A stretch of 64,000 nt of DNA from Anaerotignum propionicum (GTDB taxonomy: Bacteria > Bacillota > Clostridia > Lachnospirales > Anaerotignaceae). Shown here in pieces: positions 34,208 to 43,789 of the stretch. The stretch is taken from positions 248,001 through 312,000 of the forward strand of contig NZ_JANGAD010000002.1 of NCBI RefSeq assembly GCF_024461735.1, given 5' to 3'. The notes beneath the pieces are model-generated. The model saw nothing but the letters and a program-made list of their open reading frames with translations, did no database searches and was not told the DNA's origin. Position numbers and translations under genes: made by a program. Within the stretch, counting starts at the first letter, position 1. The number at the start of each line of letters is the position of its first letter.

Positions 34208-35851
34208 ATGAGATTTGGAACAAAAAGAGGCAAACATGTTATTTTTATTTTGCTGAGCACTATGGTATCTTTGTTGTTTTCTGTATGTGCTTTTGGAGCA
34301 ATTCCCAGTGCATACTGGAAGGTGCAACAGCCTTTTATTAATGCAAGGAATTCAGAAAATAATAGTGATATTATAAAATATGGGAAGGAAATAGTAGCTA
34401 TTTTTAAGGACAAGCCTATGGATAAGGACAGGGCGGAGATTTTATACACGACGTATGAGGCCATGTATAAGGCCTTTGAAAATACTGCGGATTATGGAAA
34501 TGCAATTGAAATATTAAAGGCACAAATTCCCTATGGGGAATATTTAGGGTTTGCGGATGGGGTTAAGCTTGCCAAGGAGAGAATCAACAAAATTAATCCT
34601 ATGACACAAGTGTATGCTGTAACCCAAAACACAGCATCTATTCCGTTTTATGGGGCGAAAAATGAGCCAAAGACCGGTACATATTACGGCAGAGTTTATT
34701 CCAGTGGCGGTGTTGCACCCATGGAAAACGAAACAGCAGTTTCTTTCTACTTTGAATGTTTGCAAGATAACTTAGAAGATTTTGATTATATGATTCGACC
34801 TTATGCAGACGGGAATAGGCTGATACATATTGCCATGAATATGCCAGGGGAAAATGATACGTTAAAGCTTGTCATGCAGTCAGATGCTGATGCTTACTTA
34901 AAAGAAACCATGGAGTATTTAAAGTCTTTAGATGCACCGGTTTTGCTTAGAATTGGTGGAGAGATGAACGTATGGCAGAACCTTGCGGACCCTAGTCTAT
35001 ATAAACAGGCATACATTAAGATAGCTAATATTGCAAGGAAGACAGCGCCGAATGTTGCATTGGTGTTCTCCCCCAATGACGTGTCAAATTGGAACGTTGA
35101 TATTTCTGACTACTATCCAGGGGACAGTTATGTTGACTGGGTGGGTGTGTCTCTGTATACAAATAAATATAGAAATCCTCAAAATCCTGTAGTAGGTAAA
35201 GATTTTGAGGAAATGTATTATGGAAATGGGGCATACGCAAATCCCCTTACAAAGCTTAAGAATATCGTTGCCAGATACGGGAGCAAGAAACCCATTATTA
35301 TTACAGAATGTGGTGTGGGCTATGGAATTAATGGGAAAACTCTGGACTTAAATTCTTTTGCAAAAGAACGAATCCAAATGCTGTATTCCTATGCCAATAT
35401 GCTATATCCTCAAGTGAAGGGTATTGTTTACTTTGATGTGGATTTAGGAAGTAGCAATAAATATTTATATTCATTAAGCAATAGCTCACAAATGATGAAC
35501 CAATATCAAGCATTCGTTGAAAGTAACGAGGGTTTTATTAAACAAATGGGGGGTACATCAAAGGCTTATGTGAATGCAGGAAGCTATCAAGATAATCTTC
35601 CTGTGATTGAGCTGGCAACCTATTGTATTTTGCCTGGAAATATTCCTGTGACAGTCGAATACTCATTTGATGGCAAAAAGGTTACTTCTCAAGGACAAAT
35701 ACCTTATACCTGCAATATAGATGCAAGCACAGTGTCCACAGGAATCCATGAGTTAAAGGTCTTGATTAAGTCTAGCAATGGTTATAATAAGACAAAAGCT
35801 TATACGTTAACAAAGCAAGAAAATAATTTGATAAATATTAAAGAAAAATAG
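34208..35851 (+). CDS. Secreted glycoside hydrolase family 26 protein
   Basis: 547 residues. A signal peptide spans 1-30 (FILLSTMVSLLFSVCAFG). The TIM-barrel GH26 core shows the acid/base Glu at 252 in LLRIGGEMNVW and the nucleophile Glu at 367 in IIITECGVGYG, with WVGVSLYTN and GIVYFDVD between and after them. The family mostly cleaves beta-mannans, with some lichenase and xylanase members. The last ~90 residues look like an Ig-like domain (TVEYSFDGKKVTSQGQIPYT). An N-terminal ~130-residue helical region is unassigned. RBS aaaaggagaga. Confidence 0.85.
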   Translation: MRFGTKRGKHVIFILLSTMVSLLFSVCAFGAIPSAYWKVQQPFINARNSENNSDIIKYGKEIVAIFKDKPMDKDRAEILYTTYEAMYKAFENTADYGNAIEILKAQIPYGEYLGFADGVKLAKERINKINPMTQVYAVTQNTASIPFYGAKNEPKTGTYYGRVYSSGGVAPMENETAVSFYFECLQDNLEDFDYMIRPYADGNRLIHIAMNMPGENDTLKLVMQSDADAYLKETMEYLKSLDAPVLLRIGGEMNVWQNLADPSLYKQAYIKIANIARKTAPNVALVFSPNDVSNWNVDISDYYPGDSYVDWVGVSLYTNKYRNPQNPVVGKDFEEMYYGNGAYANPLTKLKNIVARYGSKKPIIITECGVGYGINGKTLDLNSFAKERIQMLYSYANMLYPQVKGIVYFDVDLGSSNKYLYSLSNSSQMMNQYQAFVESNEGFIKQMGGTSKAYVNAGSYQDNLPVIELATYCILPGNIPVTVEYSFDGKKVTSQGQIPYTCNIDASTVSTGIHELKVLIKSSNGYNKTKAYTLTKQENNLINIKEK

Positions 35852-36009
35852 GAGTTTTAGTTATATTTGGTTTTTTATTTGCATATTATAGTATGTAATA
35901 ATAAACAACAAAAACATGGAGACTAAGGCAGTCACAGAATTTGTTTTCTTAAATTAAAAGTTAAGCAGTTTTATTTTTTTTCCTGCGACAGAGCTGGAAA
36001 TTTAAGTGT

Positions 36010-36092
36010 TTATTGCTACACATCCCCTTTATGTAATGTAAATCCTTTAAAACAACCCCATCTAATGCAAATTAGATGGGGTTGTTTTTTGA
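36010..36092 (+). repeat. Direct repeat DR-A, copy 1, with terminator
   Basis: Begins tattgctacacatccccttt, continues atgtaatgta and ends in the hairpin ccccatctaat-gca-attagatgggg followed by ttgtttttt. Copy 2 at 36950-37032 differs at only a few bases. The two copies bracket a single gene (36337-36849). Confidence 0.85.
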
Positions 36093-36107
36093 AATTAAAT
36101 AATAAAG

Positions 36108-36272
36108 CTGGTAATTATATTTACCTATAGCCAGTATTAATTTGGATAAAACAAAACAAGAAATGTGGGAAGTGTTATAAACATAACCAACCTTTAAAAC
36201 ACTAATGGAAGAAATACATTAACTTTTTTAGATGCAAGCAAAGTAGTAATTTTTATACTAAGGATAAAACGG
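36108..36272. repeat. Dispersed repeat, copy 1
   Basis: Shares tggtaattatatttacctatag, ataacc-acctttaaaacactaatg and a terminal tttttatac segment, in the same order and spacing, with 41649-41815. Each copy has a short inverted repeat at its centre (gttata-aac-ataac here). Confidence 0.65.
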
Positions 36273-36336
36273 AAATTATTTATTAATTAACTAAGCTAAT
36301 CACGCCGTACATATTAATAGGGGGAAACGTACTAAC

Positions 36337-36849
36337 TTATTCATCCCAATATCCTTCTGATAAAGGTGTTACTTTACCGGATACAGCATTTACTGTAACA
36401 TATTCATTATCTTTATCTAGTTTTATACCATAATAATACTCTCGTTTAGAACTTAACAATGATTTTTCACAATTAAGTACAGGTATCGTAGATTCACTGT
36501 ACGAATATTTAATAAATTCAGCTTTTTTATCCAAGTTCATATACTGTTCTATAAGACGTTTTCCGTCATCGTATGTATAATTTGGGATAGTACAATAAAT
36601 TAATAAAGGTAAAATGAATGATATCAGAGCAATTCCCAAAATTCTTATGTTTAAAAAAGTTCTCTGCTTTCTAAACAATAATATATAATACCAATAGGGT
36701 TGTATTAAGAATGGAATAAAAATAGACACAGAATAACTTCCTCTATACTCTTTGCTCACTTGAAATCCCCAGTATAATTCCAATAATGATATTATACTAA
36801 TACAAATTATAAAAAATTTTTTTGTTTTTAGACTATCTAATAAATTCAT
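36337..36849 (-). CDS. Small membrane protein of unknown function
   Basis: 170 residues from the ATG at 36849 (aaatcgagggatcat upstream). Three hydrophobic segments (~12-30, 38-58, 65-85) precede a ~90-residue extracytoplasmic or cytoplasmic tail with a PepSY-like flavour (YSESTIPVLNCEKSLLSSKR then GIKLDKDNEYVTVNAVSGKV). No confident family. It is bracketed by the DR-A repeats and has a 43-base palindrome just upstream of its start. Confidence 0.6.
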   Translation of the reverse strand: MNLLDSLKTKKFFIICISIISLLELYWGFQVSKEYRGSYSVSIFIPFLIQPYWYYILLFRKQRTFLNIRILGIALISFILPLLIYCTIPNYTYDDGKRLIEQYMNLDKKAEFIKYSYSESTIPVLNCEKSLLSSKREYYYGIKLDKDNEYVTVNAVSGKVTPLSEGYWDE

Positions 36850-36883
36850 ATGATCCCTCGATTTAAGTAATAAAAGCTTGACC

Positions 36884-36926
36884 ACTATAATGATACCATT
36901 ATCATATGATAAGGTATCATTATAGT
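36884..36926. repeat. 43-base near-perfect palindrome
   Basis: Arms actataatgataccattatc and its complement meet at the self-complementary ttatcatatgataa; only one base is unpaired. It lies 35 bases upstream of the start codon at 36849 and is followed on the plus strand by TTTTT. It may be an operator for a large dimeric or tetrameric regulator or a transcript hairpin. Confidence 0.8.
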
Positions 36927-36949
36927 TTTTTAGTATCAAATACTACAAT

Positions 36950-37032
36950 ATATTGCTACAAATCCCCTTTATGTAATGTAATCCTTTAAAACATCTCCAT
37001 CTAATGCAAATTAGATGGGGATGTTTTTTGAG
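36950..37032 (-). repeat. Direct repeat DR-A, copy 2, with terminator
   Basis: Matches 36010-36092 closely (tattgctacaaatccccttt, then catctccatctaat-gca-attagatggggatg and TTTTTT). The hairpin has A and T runs on both sides, so it can also end the minus-strand gene at 37102. Confidence 0.85.
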
Positions 37033-37101
37033 GGCATTAGGTATAAAATTTAATGAAAAATTTGAGTTATGTAGTTATACAAAATGATAAAAATTCTTCG
37101 A

Positions 37102-37308
37102 CTATTCTTCATAAGTAAAATAAAAGAATAGCGATGCTACTATCCAAGCAATAGCCCCTAAATAACACAATCCAGCATCTAAATATATATGAGGCATATT
37201 TAAGATATTTAAATATCCAACAAATCTACCAATAAGCCCTCCAAACAAAGGGCTGAATAGAATTAAAATAATTGTTAATGTTCTAATGTTTTTTCTTTTA
37301 TTTTTCAT
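37102..37308 (-). CDS. 68-residue two-helix membrane protein
   Basis: A tiny protein with helices at about 10-30 (TLTIILILFSPLFGGLIGRF) and 44-64 (AGLCYLGAIAWIVASLFFYF), and a short acidic tail. RBS aaaggagcctagt. A second copy at 53302-53508 differs at about eight positions. In both places it lies just downstream of the same stalk-type secreted gene, so it belongs to a conserved cassette. The function is unknown. Confidence 0.75.
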   Translation of the reverse strand: MKNKRKNIRTLTIILILFSPLFGGLIGRFVGYLNILNMPHIYLDAGLCYLGAIAWIVASLFFYFTYEE

Positions 37309-37437
37309 ACTAGGCTCCTTTAAAAATTCACTACTTAGAATTCAAATTGAAGATTAGGGTATAATTTATCTGTTATTTTCTTAACTCTAAAATTTAATAT
37401 TTTTGGGGTATTAAAACGCAATAACGAAAACCATTAT

Positions 37438-38547
37438 TTAAAATCTATTAGATTTTACAATTGCATATCTATTGTCTTGTAAATATACAATTTCAACGTC
37501 TGCTTTAAACTCTAATGTTTCCATATCAAAGAATCTTTGTATCCGTACATCTTTAATAGGGTATTTATTCTGAAAACCATCTTTATCTATGGCCATCTGC
37601 TTCAGCTCTTCGTCGGTATATTTAAAGGCTTGAATTTTTGACTTGTCAAAATCATTATTCCATTTACCCATGTAATTAATTATTTTAGCATAGCCACTAA
37701 ATACATAGATGCGGTATCCGTAGAATGTGGGATAACCGTCCACATAGAAGCGTACATCTAAAATATTTATTGGAGAAACAAACTGGTTTATGTATTCCTG
37801 TGATTCTTCATTATCGGAATAAATTGAAACATTATTTATTGGAGAAGACTCCTTAACCACAAAATCTTTCATATTAAACTTTTTATCAATATTCTCTTTG
37901 ATGTATTTCTCAATTGAATCATAATTTTTTGAACCGGTAATATAAGTCACATCATTTGTTTCAATCGTTTTATGTTCAATTCTCTCGTCAAGATATAAAT
38001 TTACTAAATCATCAATATTTTCCGGTACCTTTAATTCTGTATCATCAGGCAATTTTTTTTCTTTGCTTATCACAACTGTTTTCGTATTTTTATCCCATTT
38101 ACACGAAAAGTTTAGTGCTTGTGCAATATCACTTATTGGAAAATATAAATATCCATCAATATTATACCCGTTTAAAGTATTATCTTTGCCATCTACTGAA
38201 ATTGTTTGTGTGGCTGGTATGATCTGTCTACCTTCGATATGTTTATTTAAATTGGGAGATAATTGGCTATATGGCTCTGATAATAAAACCTCAATTTTTT
38301 TATTATTACTGTTCCAGTTAACTCCTAAATTTAGAAGAAAGCCAATATCTTTTAGCATAAAATAATTTTTATCTTTAATTGAAAAGATTGAAATGTTTGA
38401 AATCTCTCTTTGTCCGCCATCTTCTTCTAAAATTATAGTGTTTTTTGATGGTTTAGCAACCAATGTATCGTTCATAGCAAAGGCAGAAGTATAAAATAAA
38501 CTGCTAGCTAAAATTATGCTGACGAATTTTGAAATATTTTTTTTCAT
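37438..38547 (-). CDS. Secreted stalk-domain protein (intact cassette copy)
   Basis: 369 residues from the ATG at 38547 (tagaggtgttatttata upstream). A signal peptide (FVSIILASSLFYTSAFA) leads two stalk units: KDKNYFMLKDIGFLLNLGVN with WNSNNKKIEVLL, and NGYNIDGYLYFPISDIAQAL with NFSCKWDKNTKTVVIS. The C-terminal ~200 residues are unassigned and contain YPTFYGYRIYVFSGYAKI. The homolog at 53648 has lost the signal peptide and first unit. It is probably surface-exposed; its partner genes are the 68-residue membrane protein downstream and the lipoprotein upstream. Confidence 0.78.
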   Translation of the reverse strand: MKKNISKFVSIILASSLFYTSAFAMNDTLVAKPSKNTIILEEDGGQREISNISIFSIKDKNYFMLKDIGFLLNLGVNWNSNNKKIEVLLSEPYSQLSPNLNKHIEGRQIIPATQTISVDGKDNTLNGYNIDGYLYFPISDIAQALNFSCKWDKNTKTVVISKEKKLPDDTELKVPENIDDLVNLYLDERIEHKTIETNDVTYITGSKNYDSIEKYIKENIDKKFNMKDFVVKESSPINNVSIYSDNEESQEYINQFVSPINILDVRFYVDGYPTFYGYRIYVFSGYAKIINYMGKWNNDFDKSKIQAFKYTDEELKQMAIDKDGFQNKYPIKDVRIQRFFDMETLEFKADVEIVYLQDNRYAIVKSNRF

Positions 38548-38719
38548 TATAAATAACACCTCTAGTATGTTAGTTTAAAGGGAAGATCTCGTGAAAATTT
38601 TCCCTTTGCCAACTATATTTTTAGTTGATTTTTTATCCATACAGAACTTAAGCAAAACTGGCTATGGGTTATGATTTCTTAAATTTTAGTACAATGAAGT
38701 AATTAAAGTATTTAAAGGG

Positions 38720-39900
38720 TCATTTCTCAAGAAGTTCTTTTTTTACAAAAAAATAATTTACTTCTGCGTTAGAGTCATTCTTGCTTTTCATGAGGATATC
38801 CCCAGATGGATTTGTGAAATAATGATTTAAAATATTCAATTTATCTTGATAAAAGTTAAATTGAATTGGTACAAATTTTTGTTTCGCATAGTCGAACTTG
38901 TAAATAGTATTTTCTTGAGTATTTGTAGTTGCAAAGTATAAATAATCATCTGTATTTACTAAAGAATCTAATACTGTATAACGACTACTTATGTCAGAAC
39001 CCAATTCATCCGGAATCATCAAAGGGACCAAATCTTTATTGGTCTGAATTTGTTCTACTAATATTTGTCCATTTAGAGTATGGAAAATTAAATTATTTCC
39101 AAGTGCATACATATCCATAACTGGATCATCACCAATTTTTGATAGTTTACTTGAGATTTGGGGTAGTTCAGCAAACTTCTCTGAGGATATATTGTAAGTT
39201 AATATGTGAGTGCTCTCGTTGTAATTATCATATTTCAATGTGTATAGATACATTGCGCCGTCATTTACAGTAATGCAGGAAATTACATCTCCCGTCCCAT
39301 TCTGATACTTACCAGACAAAACTTCTTTTTGAGAAGCATTTTGCAGGTTAAACGCAGTGACTTTGTAATTGGTACCACCTTCACTTGATGCATTTTCGTC
39401 TGCGGAAATGATTTCAAATACAAATAAGGTGTTATTCTCTATATACGTATTGCAAATAAATGTATTGCCAGTCCATTCATAGAATGCAGAGGTATCTCCT
39501 GTAGACAAATTCACCACAAAAATTTTATTTATATCATTCTTAAATAAGCAAGGGATATACAGTTTGCCATCATAACTAGATATTCGCCCAGAAATAAATT
39601 TATAGTCTGTGAGGTCAAATAACTTTACAGCTGTATCTTGTTCAATAGTGTACTTATAAAATCGTATATTTAAAAATTCATTGCTCTTATCCCACTCTTC
39701 TATGGAATAGATAATTTGTTTATCATCAAAGAAAAGTATATCTGCTTCATTTGGCAAATTTATTTTTTCTGTATCGGATTGATTGATACTATATCCATTG
39801 GAGCAAAAGCATCAATTTTTTTCGCATTAATTTCCGCTGATGTTGCTGTACAGCCAGTAAAACATAAAAAGCATAGCATCAATACAAATAACTTTTTCAT
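38720..39900 (-). pseudogene. Lipoprotein, frameshifted copy
   Basis: The gene starts at 39900 (caaggagattatatt upstream) with a lipoprotein signal MKKLFVLMLCFLCFTGCTAT. After about 40 codons it loses the frame: near 39785-39795 it is one base shorter than the intact homolog at 54649-55839, around gattgattgata. The rest (38720 to ~39780) stays open and matches the homolog closely, for example ILFFDDKQIIYSIEEWDKSN. It has the character of a beta-propeller-like surface lipoprotein. One lost base means recent decay, or a sequencing error. Confidence 0.8.
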
Positions 39901-40010
39901 AGTAATATAATCTCCTTGTCAAATGATTCAAATTATGACAGCTTATTAACCCCAGTTAAAATGCTATTTCGTTAAATGATCATTTGTTGCTTTATTAAAA
40001 TTAACGATGT

Positions 40011-40148
40011 TTACTTGAATAGCTCTGGCACTAAAATCATCCGTCTAAGAAGTTCATTCTGCTCAAAAGACCTAATACAAAAGTATAAAATCAGTGCAAG
40101 CAAAATGTAAATTATGATTAAATGATATTTTATATATTTAGGATTCAT
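40011..40148 (-). CDS. 45-residue single-helix peptide
   Basis: ATG at 40148 with gaagggaggtatactt upstream, a strong signal. The product is one membrane helix (YHLIIIYILLALILYFCI) and a charged tail RSFEQNELLRRM. It lies between a membrane-protein gene and the broken lipoprotein gene on the same strand. A bacteriocin-like, toxin-like or signalling role are all possible; no family recognised. Confidence 0.5.
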   Translation of the reverse strand: MNPKYIKYHLIIIYILLALILYFCIRSFEQNELLRRMILVPELFK

Positions 40149-40217
40149 AAGTATACCTCCCTTCAAATGTGTGTCAAACATTATTATAAGGCAGTTCAAA
40201 CTGCATACAGTACTGCA

Positions 40218-40757
40218 TTATAATGATTTGTTTTCATAAATTATCATACTTTTGGCATTATCTTTCTTTAATCCAAAAATGTATGAATGCAAGACGAGCG
40301 TATAAAAAGGCAATATAATAAAAAATAATAAGGAAATAAAACTTTGGAAAACCCAAAAAACATACATCATAATATACTTCGAAGTGACGGATTTCGAGAG
40401 CAAAAAAGTTGTGATGCCTATATCAATAAAGTAAACTCCTACTTTGACTTGTTGTCTAATAAAGTAAATAATAAAAATATAAATGAGATATGGAAAACAA
40501 TATTTCTTTAACATAGATAGAAGTATATTTATTTTTAAAGCATTTTTACAGAATAATATAATAACAGGTAAAAAAACCATTACACAATTTAAAATATCAA
40601 GGTAAAAAGTCATCTCACTTTTATTTTCAATTTTCAAATAAATGGCTGAGTTTATACTTTGTAGCAATAGAAAATATACTACAATGGATATTAATATAAA
40701 TATTTTGGTTTTTATTTTGGCTATAATTTGATTTATAATTAGCACCTCTCTTTGCAA
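40218..40757 (-). CDS. Multi-spanning membrane protein of unknown function
   Basis: Up to 179 residues with about five hydrophobic helices. The start is unclear: a TTG at 40757 opens the frame, but gagaggtg near 40745 would serve a start inside it. It lacks the conserved His and Cys of AgrB, so it is not the usual peptide-processing enzyme. Its 5' end overlaps a truncated response-regulator stub, suggesting it once followed a regulator gene. It is followed by the 45-residue peptide gene. Confidence 0.5.
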   Translation of the reverse strand: MQREVLIINQIIAKIKTKIFILISIVVYFLLLQSINSAIYLKIENKSEMTFYLDILNCVMVFLPVIILFCKNALKINILLSMLKKYCFPYLIYIFIIYFIRQQVKVGVYFIDIGITTFLLSKSVTSKYIMMYVFWVFQSFISLLFFIILPFYTLVLHSYIFGLKKDNAKSMIIYENKSL

Positions 40758-40882
40758 AAAGCTTTTGAAAATTCATTAAAAACTTCAATGTCAACTTTTA
40801 TGTTAGGTTGTATTACTAAAATTATTTGTTCATTTTCTATATATTTAAAATGATTAGCGTCATATATAGCTATTTTGAACAC
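40739..40882 (-). pseudogene. Truncated receiver domain of a LytTR-type regulator
   Basis: 47 codons from a GTG with gtaaggagtacctttt upstream. MFKIAIYDANHFKYIENEQI followed by IKVDIEVFNEFSKAF matches the first ~45 residues of the regulator at 57945 (MLKIAVCDDN...IEIEQIIL...IKIDIEVF). It stops before the phospho-Asp and one of the two N-terminal acidic residues is Ala. It is the stub of a deleted two-component gene. Confidence 0.65.
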
Positions 40883-41017
40883 AAAAGGTACTCCTTACTA
40901 TGGATACTATAAAATATACCATATTAAGGAAATAATTTCATTAATATTTAGTTGTTAATTATCCTAAATTAAAAAGTATTGGGATTAAAATGAATTTTAC
41001 ATATGGCTTTTAAATCA

Positions 41018-41063
41018 AAAGAACAAGGGTTATAGGCGTTTTGCCCCTAGCCCTTGTTCTTTA
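41018..41063. terminator. Strong hairpin after the 41.1-kb gene
   Basis: aaagaacaagggtta and tagcccttgttcttt pair around ggcgttttgcccc. It serves the minus-strand gene ending at 41078. Confidence 0.8.
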
Positions 41064-41077
41064 AAATCTACTAGGTT

Positions 41078-41488
41078 TCACAATTTAGTCAATTCCTTGG
41101 CTTCTTTTATAAAGCTCACAAACATATTTGTATAACCTTCTAGAACTAGTTCTGTGCACTCCTTATTGATCTTATAGAGTTTTAAAGACATATTGCATAC
41201 TTCCAATATAAAGCTTCCGTCTGGAACCAGGTTTTCCTTACGTACATTAAGAAATTCTCCTAAAAAGGCATATCCATTTGTTTTGCTGTCGTCAACTCCT
41301 GTGATTCTTTTTGAGTAATGCTTATATTTATTGAAATGATAATTGCTATAACCACAACAATCATGAGTATAAACATATTTTGGTGTTACCCTTGAATCTT
41401 TTTCTTTTATAAGCTGATTTTGAAGTGTTTGAAGTTCCTCTAAAGTAAAACTTTTTATTTGTTCGATATAGTCCTCTATTGTATTCAT
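41078..41488 (-). CDS. Hypothetical cytoplasmic protein
   Basis: 136 residues from the ATG at 41488 (atcggaggatgataaaa upstream). The N-terminus is a charged helix (YIEQIKSFTLEELQTLQNQL) and the rest a mixed fold with YVYTHDCCGYSNYHFNKYKH. No signal peptide, no membrane helix, no family recognised. It is monocistronic with its own terminator. Confidence 0.6.
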   Translation of the reverse strand: MNTIEDYIEQIKSFTLEELQTLQNQLIKEKDSRVTPKYVYTHDCCGYSNYHFNKYKHYSKRITGVDDSKTNGYAFLGEFLNVRKENLVPDGSFILEVCNMSLKLYKINKECTELVLEGYTNMFVSFIKEAKELTKL

Positions 41489-41648
41489 TTTTATCATCCT
41501 CCGATTATGTATTTTTTATTTTTGATTATAATATGCTTTGTTTTTTTCGGTTACAAAAGTTAGCTGTTCTACCAGATCAGAAGGATTAGATTTCTAGTTG
41601 AATATAGAAAGAATTATGTTGAAAGAACTTCTTAAAATCCCCATGAAA

Positions 41649-41815
41649 ATGGTAATTATATTTACCTATAGTTAGTTTTGTTTTGTGTAATTTGATTTAA
41701 TAAACAAGGGCAGGTTATAAATATAACCGACCTTTAAAACACTAATGTGAGAATTGTATTAGAATTTCTTGGAGTTCGTAGAATAACTATTTTTATACCA
41801 AAGTCACTATATTTG
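41649..41815. repeat. Dispersed repeat, copy 2
   Basis: Partner of 36108-36272. Here the central inverted repeat is perfect: ggttata-aa-tataacc near 41713. No gene lies from 41489 to here. The next 330 bases to the integrase relic are A/T-rich and show no gene. Confidence 0.65.
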
Positions 41816-42146
41816 GAGAACAATAAATTTGTTGATAAAATTCAGGCCGAAAAGTACACATAAAGTACACACTTATTGTTAGGTAAATAAAATTACCTTG
41901 GCTATTGTACGGTAGCTTTTAAAATCAAATCTAATTTAATTAAAACTGCATGTATAAATTTAAATTTTTTACAAATAACGAAATTATATTCCATTTATGG
42001 TACACTTTGTAATATGGGGGTATTCTACTCCATATCAATATTTTAAAAAGTTAATAAAAAGGCACAACCAGAGAATACAAAAATCAGAGCATTTATTAGA
42101 GAAAAAGTAAAAAGAGCAGTTGATGCCAATAATTCCCTTGCTTGGG

Positions 42147-42327
42147 TTAAGACATTCCTGTGCGACTTTGTTAAATTACTTAAGTGTAGATATAATTACA
42201 ATTTCAAAGGTTTTGGGACACGACCAATCAAGTACCGCAATGGATTGATTTATATGCTCATGCTTTCGGTGAACTGAATCGGGTGACAAGTGATAAGATG
42301 AGCGAATGGCTAAGAGCAAATGCCTAA
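42147..42327 (+). pseudogene. C-terminal relic of a tyrosine recombinase
   Basis: Reads LRHSCATLLNYLSVDIITIS then KVLGHDQSSTAMD, followed after a 4-base shift (gatt repeated at 42243-42250) by YAHAFGELNRVTSDKMSEWL and a stop. These are the His-x-x-Arg, Gly-His and Tyr motifs of an integrase. No upstream domain remains. It shows that an older element was once integrated inside the present island. Confidence 0.8.
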
Positions 42328-42543
42328 GGATAAAGAAAAGCATTGTATTTGGAAATTAATTCCTAAATAGTGCCTTTTGTGGTATAATGAAAACTGGTTT
42401 CGTGGAGGGTGATACTCTCCAACTAAAGAGGATATTATTTAATAATACCATGATTCCCCCAGTGCCCTTCCTTTAGATGGATTGAACGGAAATTGATAAT
42501 TATATTGTTTTGAAAATAGATATATTATTTTGGAGGGATAAAG

Positions 42544-43611
42544 ATGAAAATCGGGAGAAATGATTTATGCCCTTGCGGAAGTGGGAAGAAATATAAAATG
42601 TGTTGCTTAGGAAAAGAAGATGATGAATATTATACAAATCCAACAAATCTAGCTGAAACATATAAGAAGCTAAGGAAAAAGTCAAAGATAAAACAATGTT
42701 TACACCCTAATAAAAAAGAATGTTCTGAAAAAATAATAGGTGCCCATTCTATTCAAAATAATAAGATTATCAAAAGAATATCTTCTGATGGGTTAGTATA
42801 TATGCCTTGTCCTAAGGCCGATAATGCCTTTTTACCAATTACGGAATATGGAAGAAAAGAGGCAACGGTATTTACAGGCTTTTGTGGATATCATGATAAA
42901 GTTATTTTTCAACCGATAGAAGATAGTGTGTTTGACAAAAGTATAAAGCATATTTTTCTCTATACATATAGGTGTTTTGCCATTGAATACCATAAAAAAC
43001 AGGAAGCAGTTAATATGGGTAAAAATTTATATAAATTAAAACCATCATTAATTGAGATGCATGGAAATAACAATCCTTTTAAAGGTATGGAAATAGCTAT
43101 CAATGATTTTCAATTTGAAAAGGAAAAATTTGATGAAGCTTTATTATCAGAAAATTATGATATTTTAACTAGCATTGTTTGGGAGTTTGACCAAGTAATA
43201 AAATTTGCAGGAACAGGCTTTGAAGCAATGACATTTGATTTAGAGGGAAATAAGATTCAAGATTTAACAAAATTAGATGCTTCAGTAAAACATATTTTTG
43301 TTATGATATTTCCAGAAGAAGAAAAGACTTTTTGCATTATTTCGTGGATTAAAGAATATGATGATTTTTTTTCATCGTATAAAGCACAATTAGAGAAGCT
43401 TACATTGGTGGAACAGAAGATATATATTAATAATTTGCTTCCTATGATTAGTGAAAATATTGTTATAAATCCTGAAGCTTGGGACAATTGGGATAAAAAT
43501 AAACGTGATGAGTTTTGTGCGATTGAAATGGGAATGGCAACCTTTGGGGAGTCGATAGGAATCTCTTTTGATAGGTTAAAGGCACCCATTTATAATTTAT
43601 TTGAACTATAG
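42544..43611 (+). CDS. SEC-C zinc-motif protein with HNH-like region
   Basis: 355 residues. The N-terminus is a SEC-C zinc motif, [13 protein letters not shown] at residues 9-21. A second Cys/His group follows ([20 protein letters not shown] and [13 protein letters not shown]), which looks like a degenerate HNH-type metal site. The C-terminal ~200 residues are unassigned. SEC-C proteins of this build are frequent in accessory and defence regions. RBS ttggaggg. It stands alone among relics. A nuclease role is only inferred. Confidence 0.7.
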   Translation: MKIGRNDLCPCGSGKKYKMCCLGKEDDEYYTNPTNLAETYKKLRKKSKIKQCLHPNKKECSEKIIGAHSIQNNKIIKRISSDGLVYMPCPKADNAFLPITEYGRKEATVFTGFCGYHDKVIFQPIEDSVFDKSIKHIFLYTYRCFAIEYHKKQEAVNMGKNLYKLKPSLIEMHGNNNPFKGMEIAINDFQFEKEKFDEALLSENYDILTSIVWEFDQVIKFAGTGFEAMTFDLEGNKIQDLTKLDASVKHIFVMIFPEEEKTFCIISWIKEYDDFFSSYKAQLEKLTLVEQKIYINNLLPMISENIVINPEAWDNWDKNKRDEFCAIEMGMATFGESIGISFDRLKAPIYNLFEL

Positions 43612-43789
43612 TAATTATATTAGTTAACTTATCATATCTAATTGAACAGATGTAGATTTCTGCAAAATATAGTGGTTACAATTTTCACCACTCTTTGTTG
43701 ACGTCTTATACGTGGGAAAGTATACTTAGTATAATTAGGTGGTTTTTTTTATATTTATGTATGATGCAACATAACAAAGGAGAATCAAC

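Larger units (their letters stand above)
35852..36336. repeat. Gap with terminator and parts of two repeat families
   Basis: No gene is seen. The stretch holds the left copy of an 82-base direct repeat (36010-36092) that ends in a terminator (ccccatctaat/attagatgggg plus TTTTTT), and the copy of a ~165-base dispersed repeat at 36108-36272 whose partner is at 41649-41815. Confidence 0.75.

Noticed and set aside
40218..40757. AgrB-like peptide-processing membrane protein
   Set aside because: The conserved His and Cys of AgrB are absent; only the size and number of helices agree.
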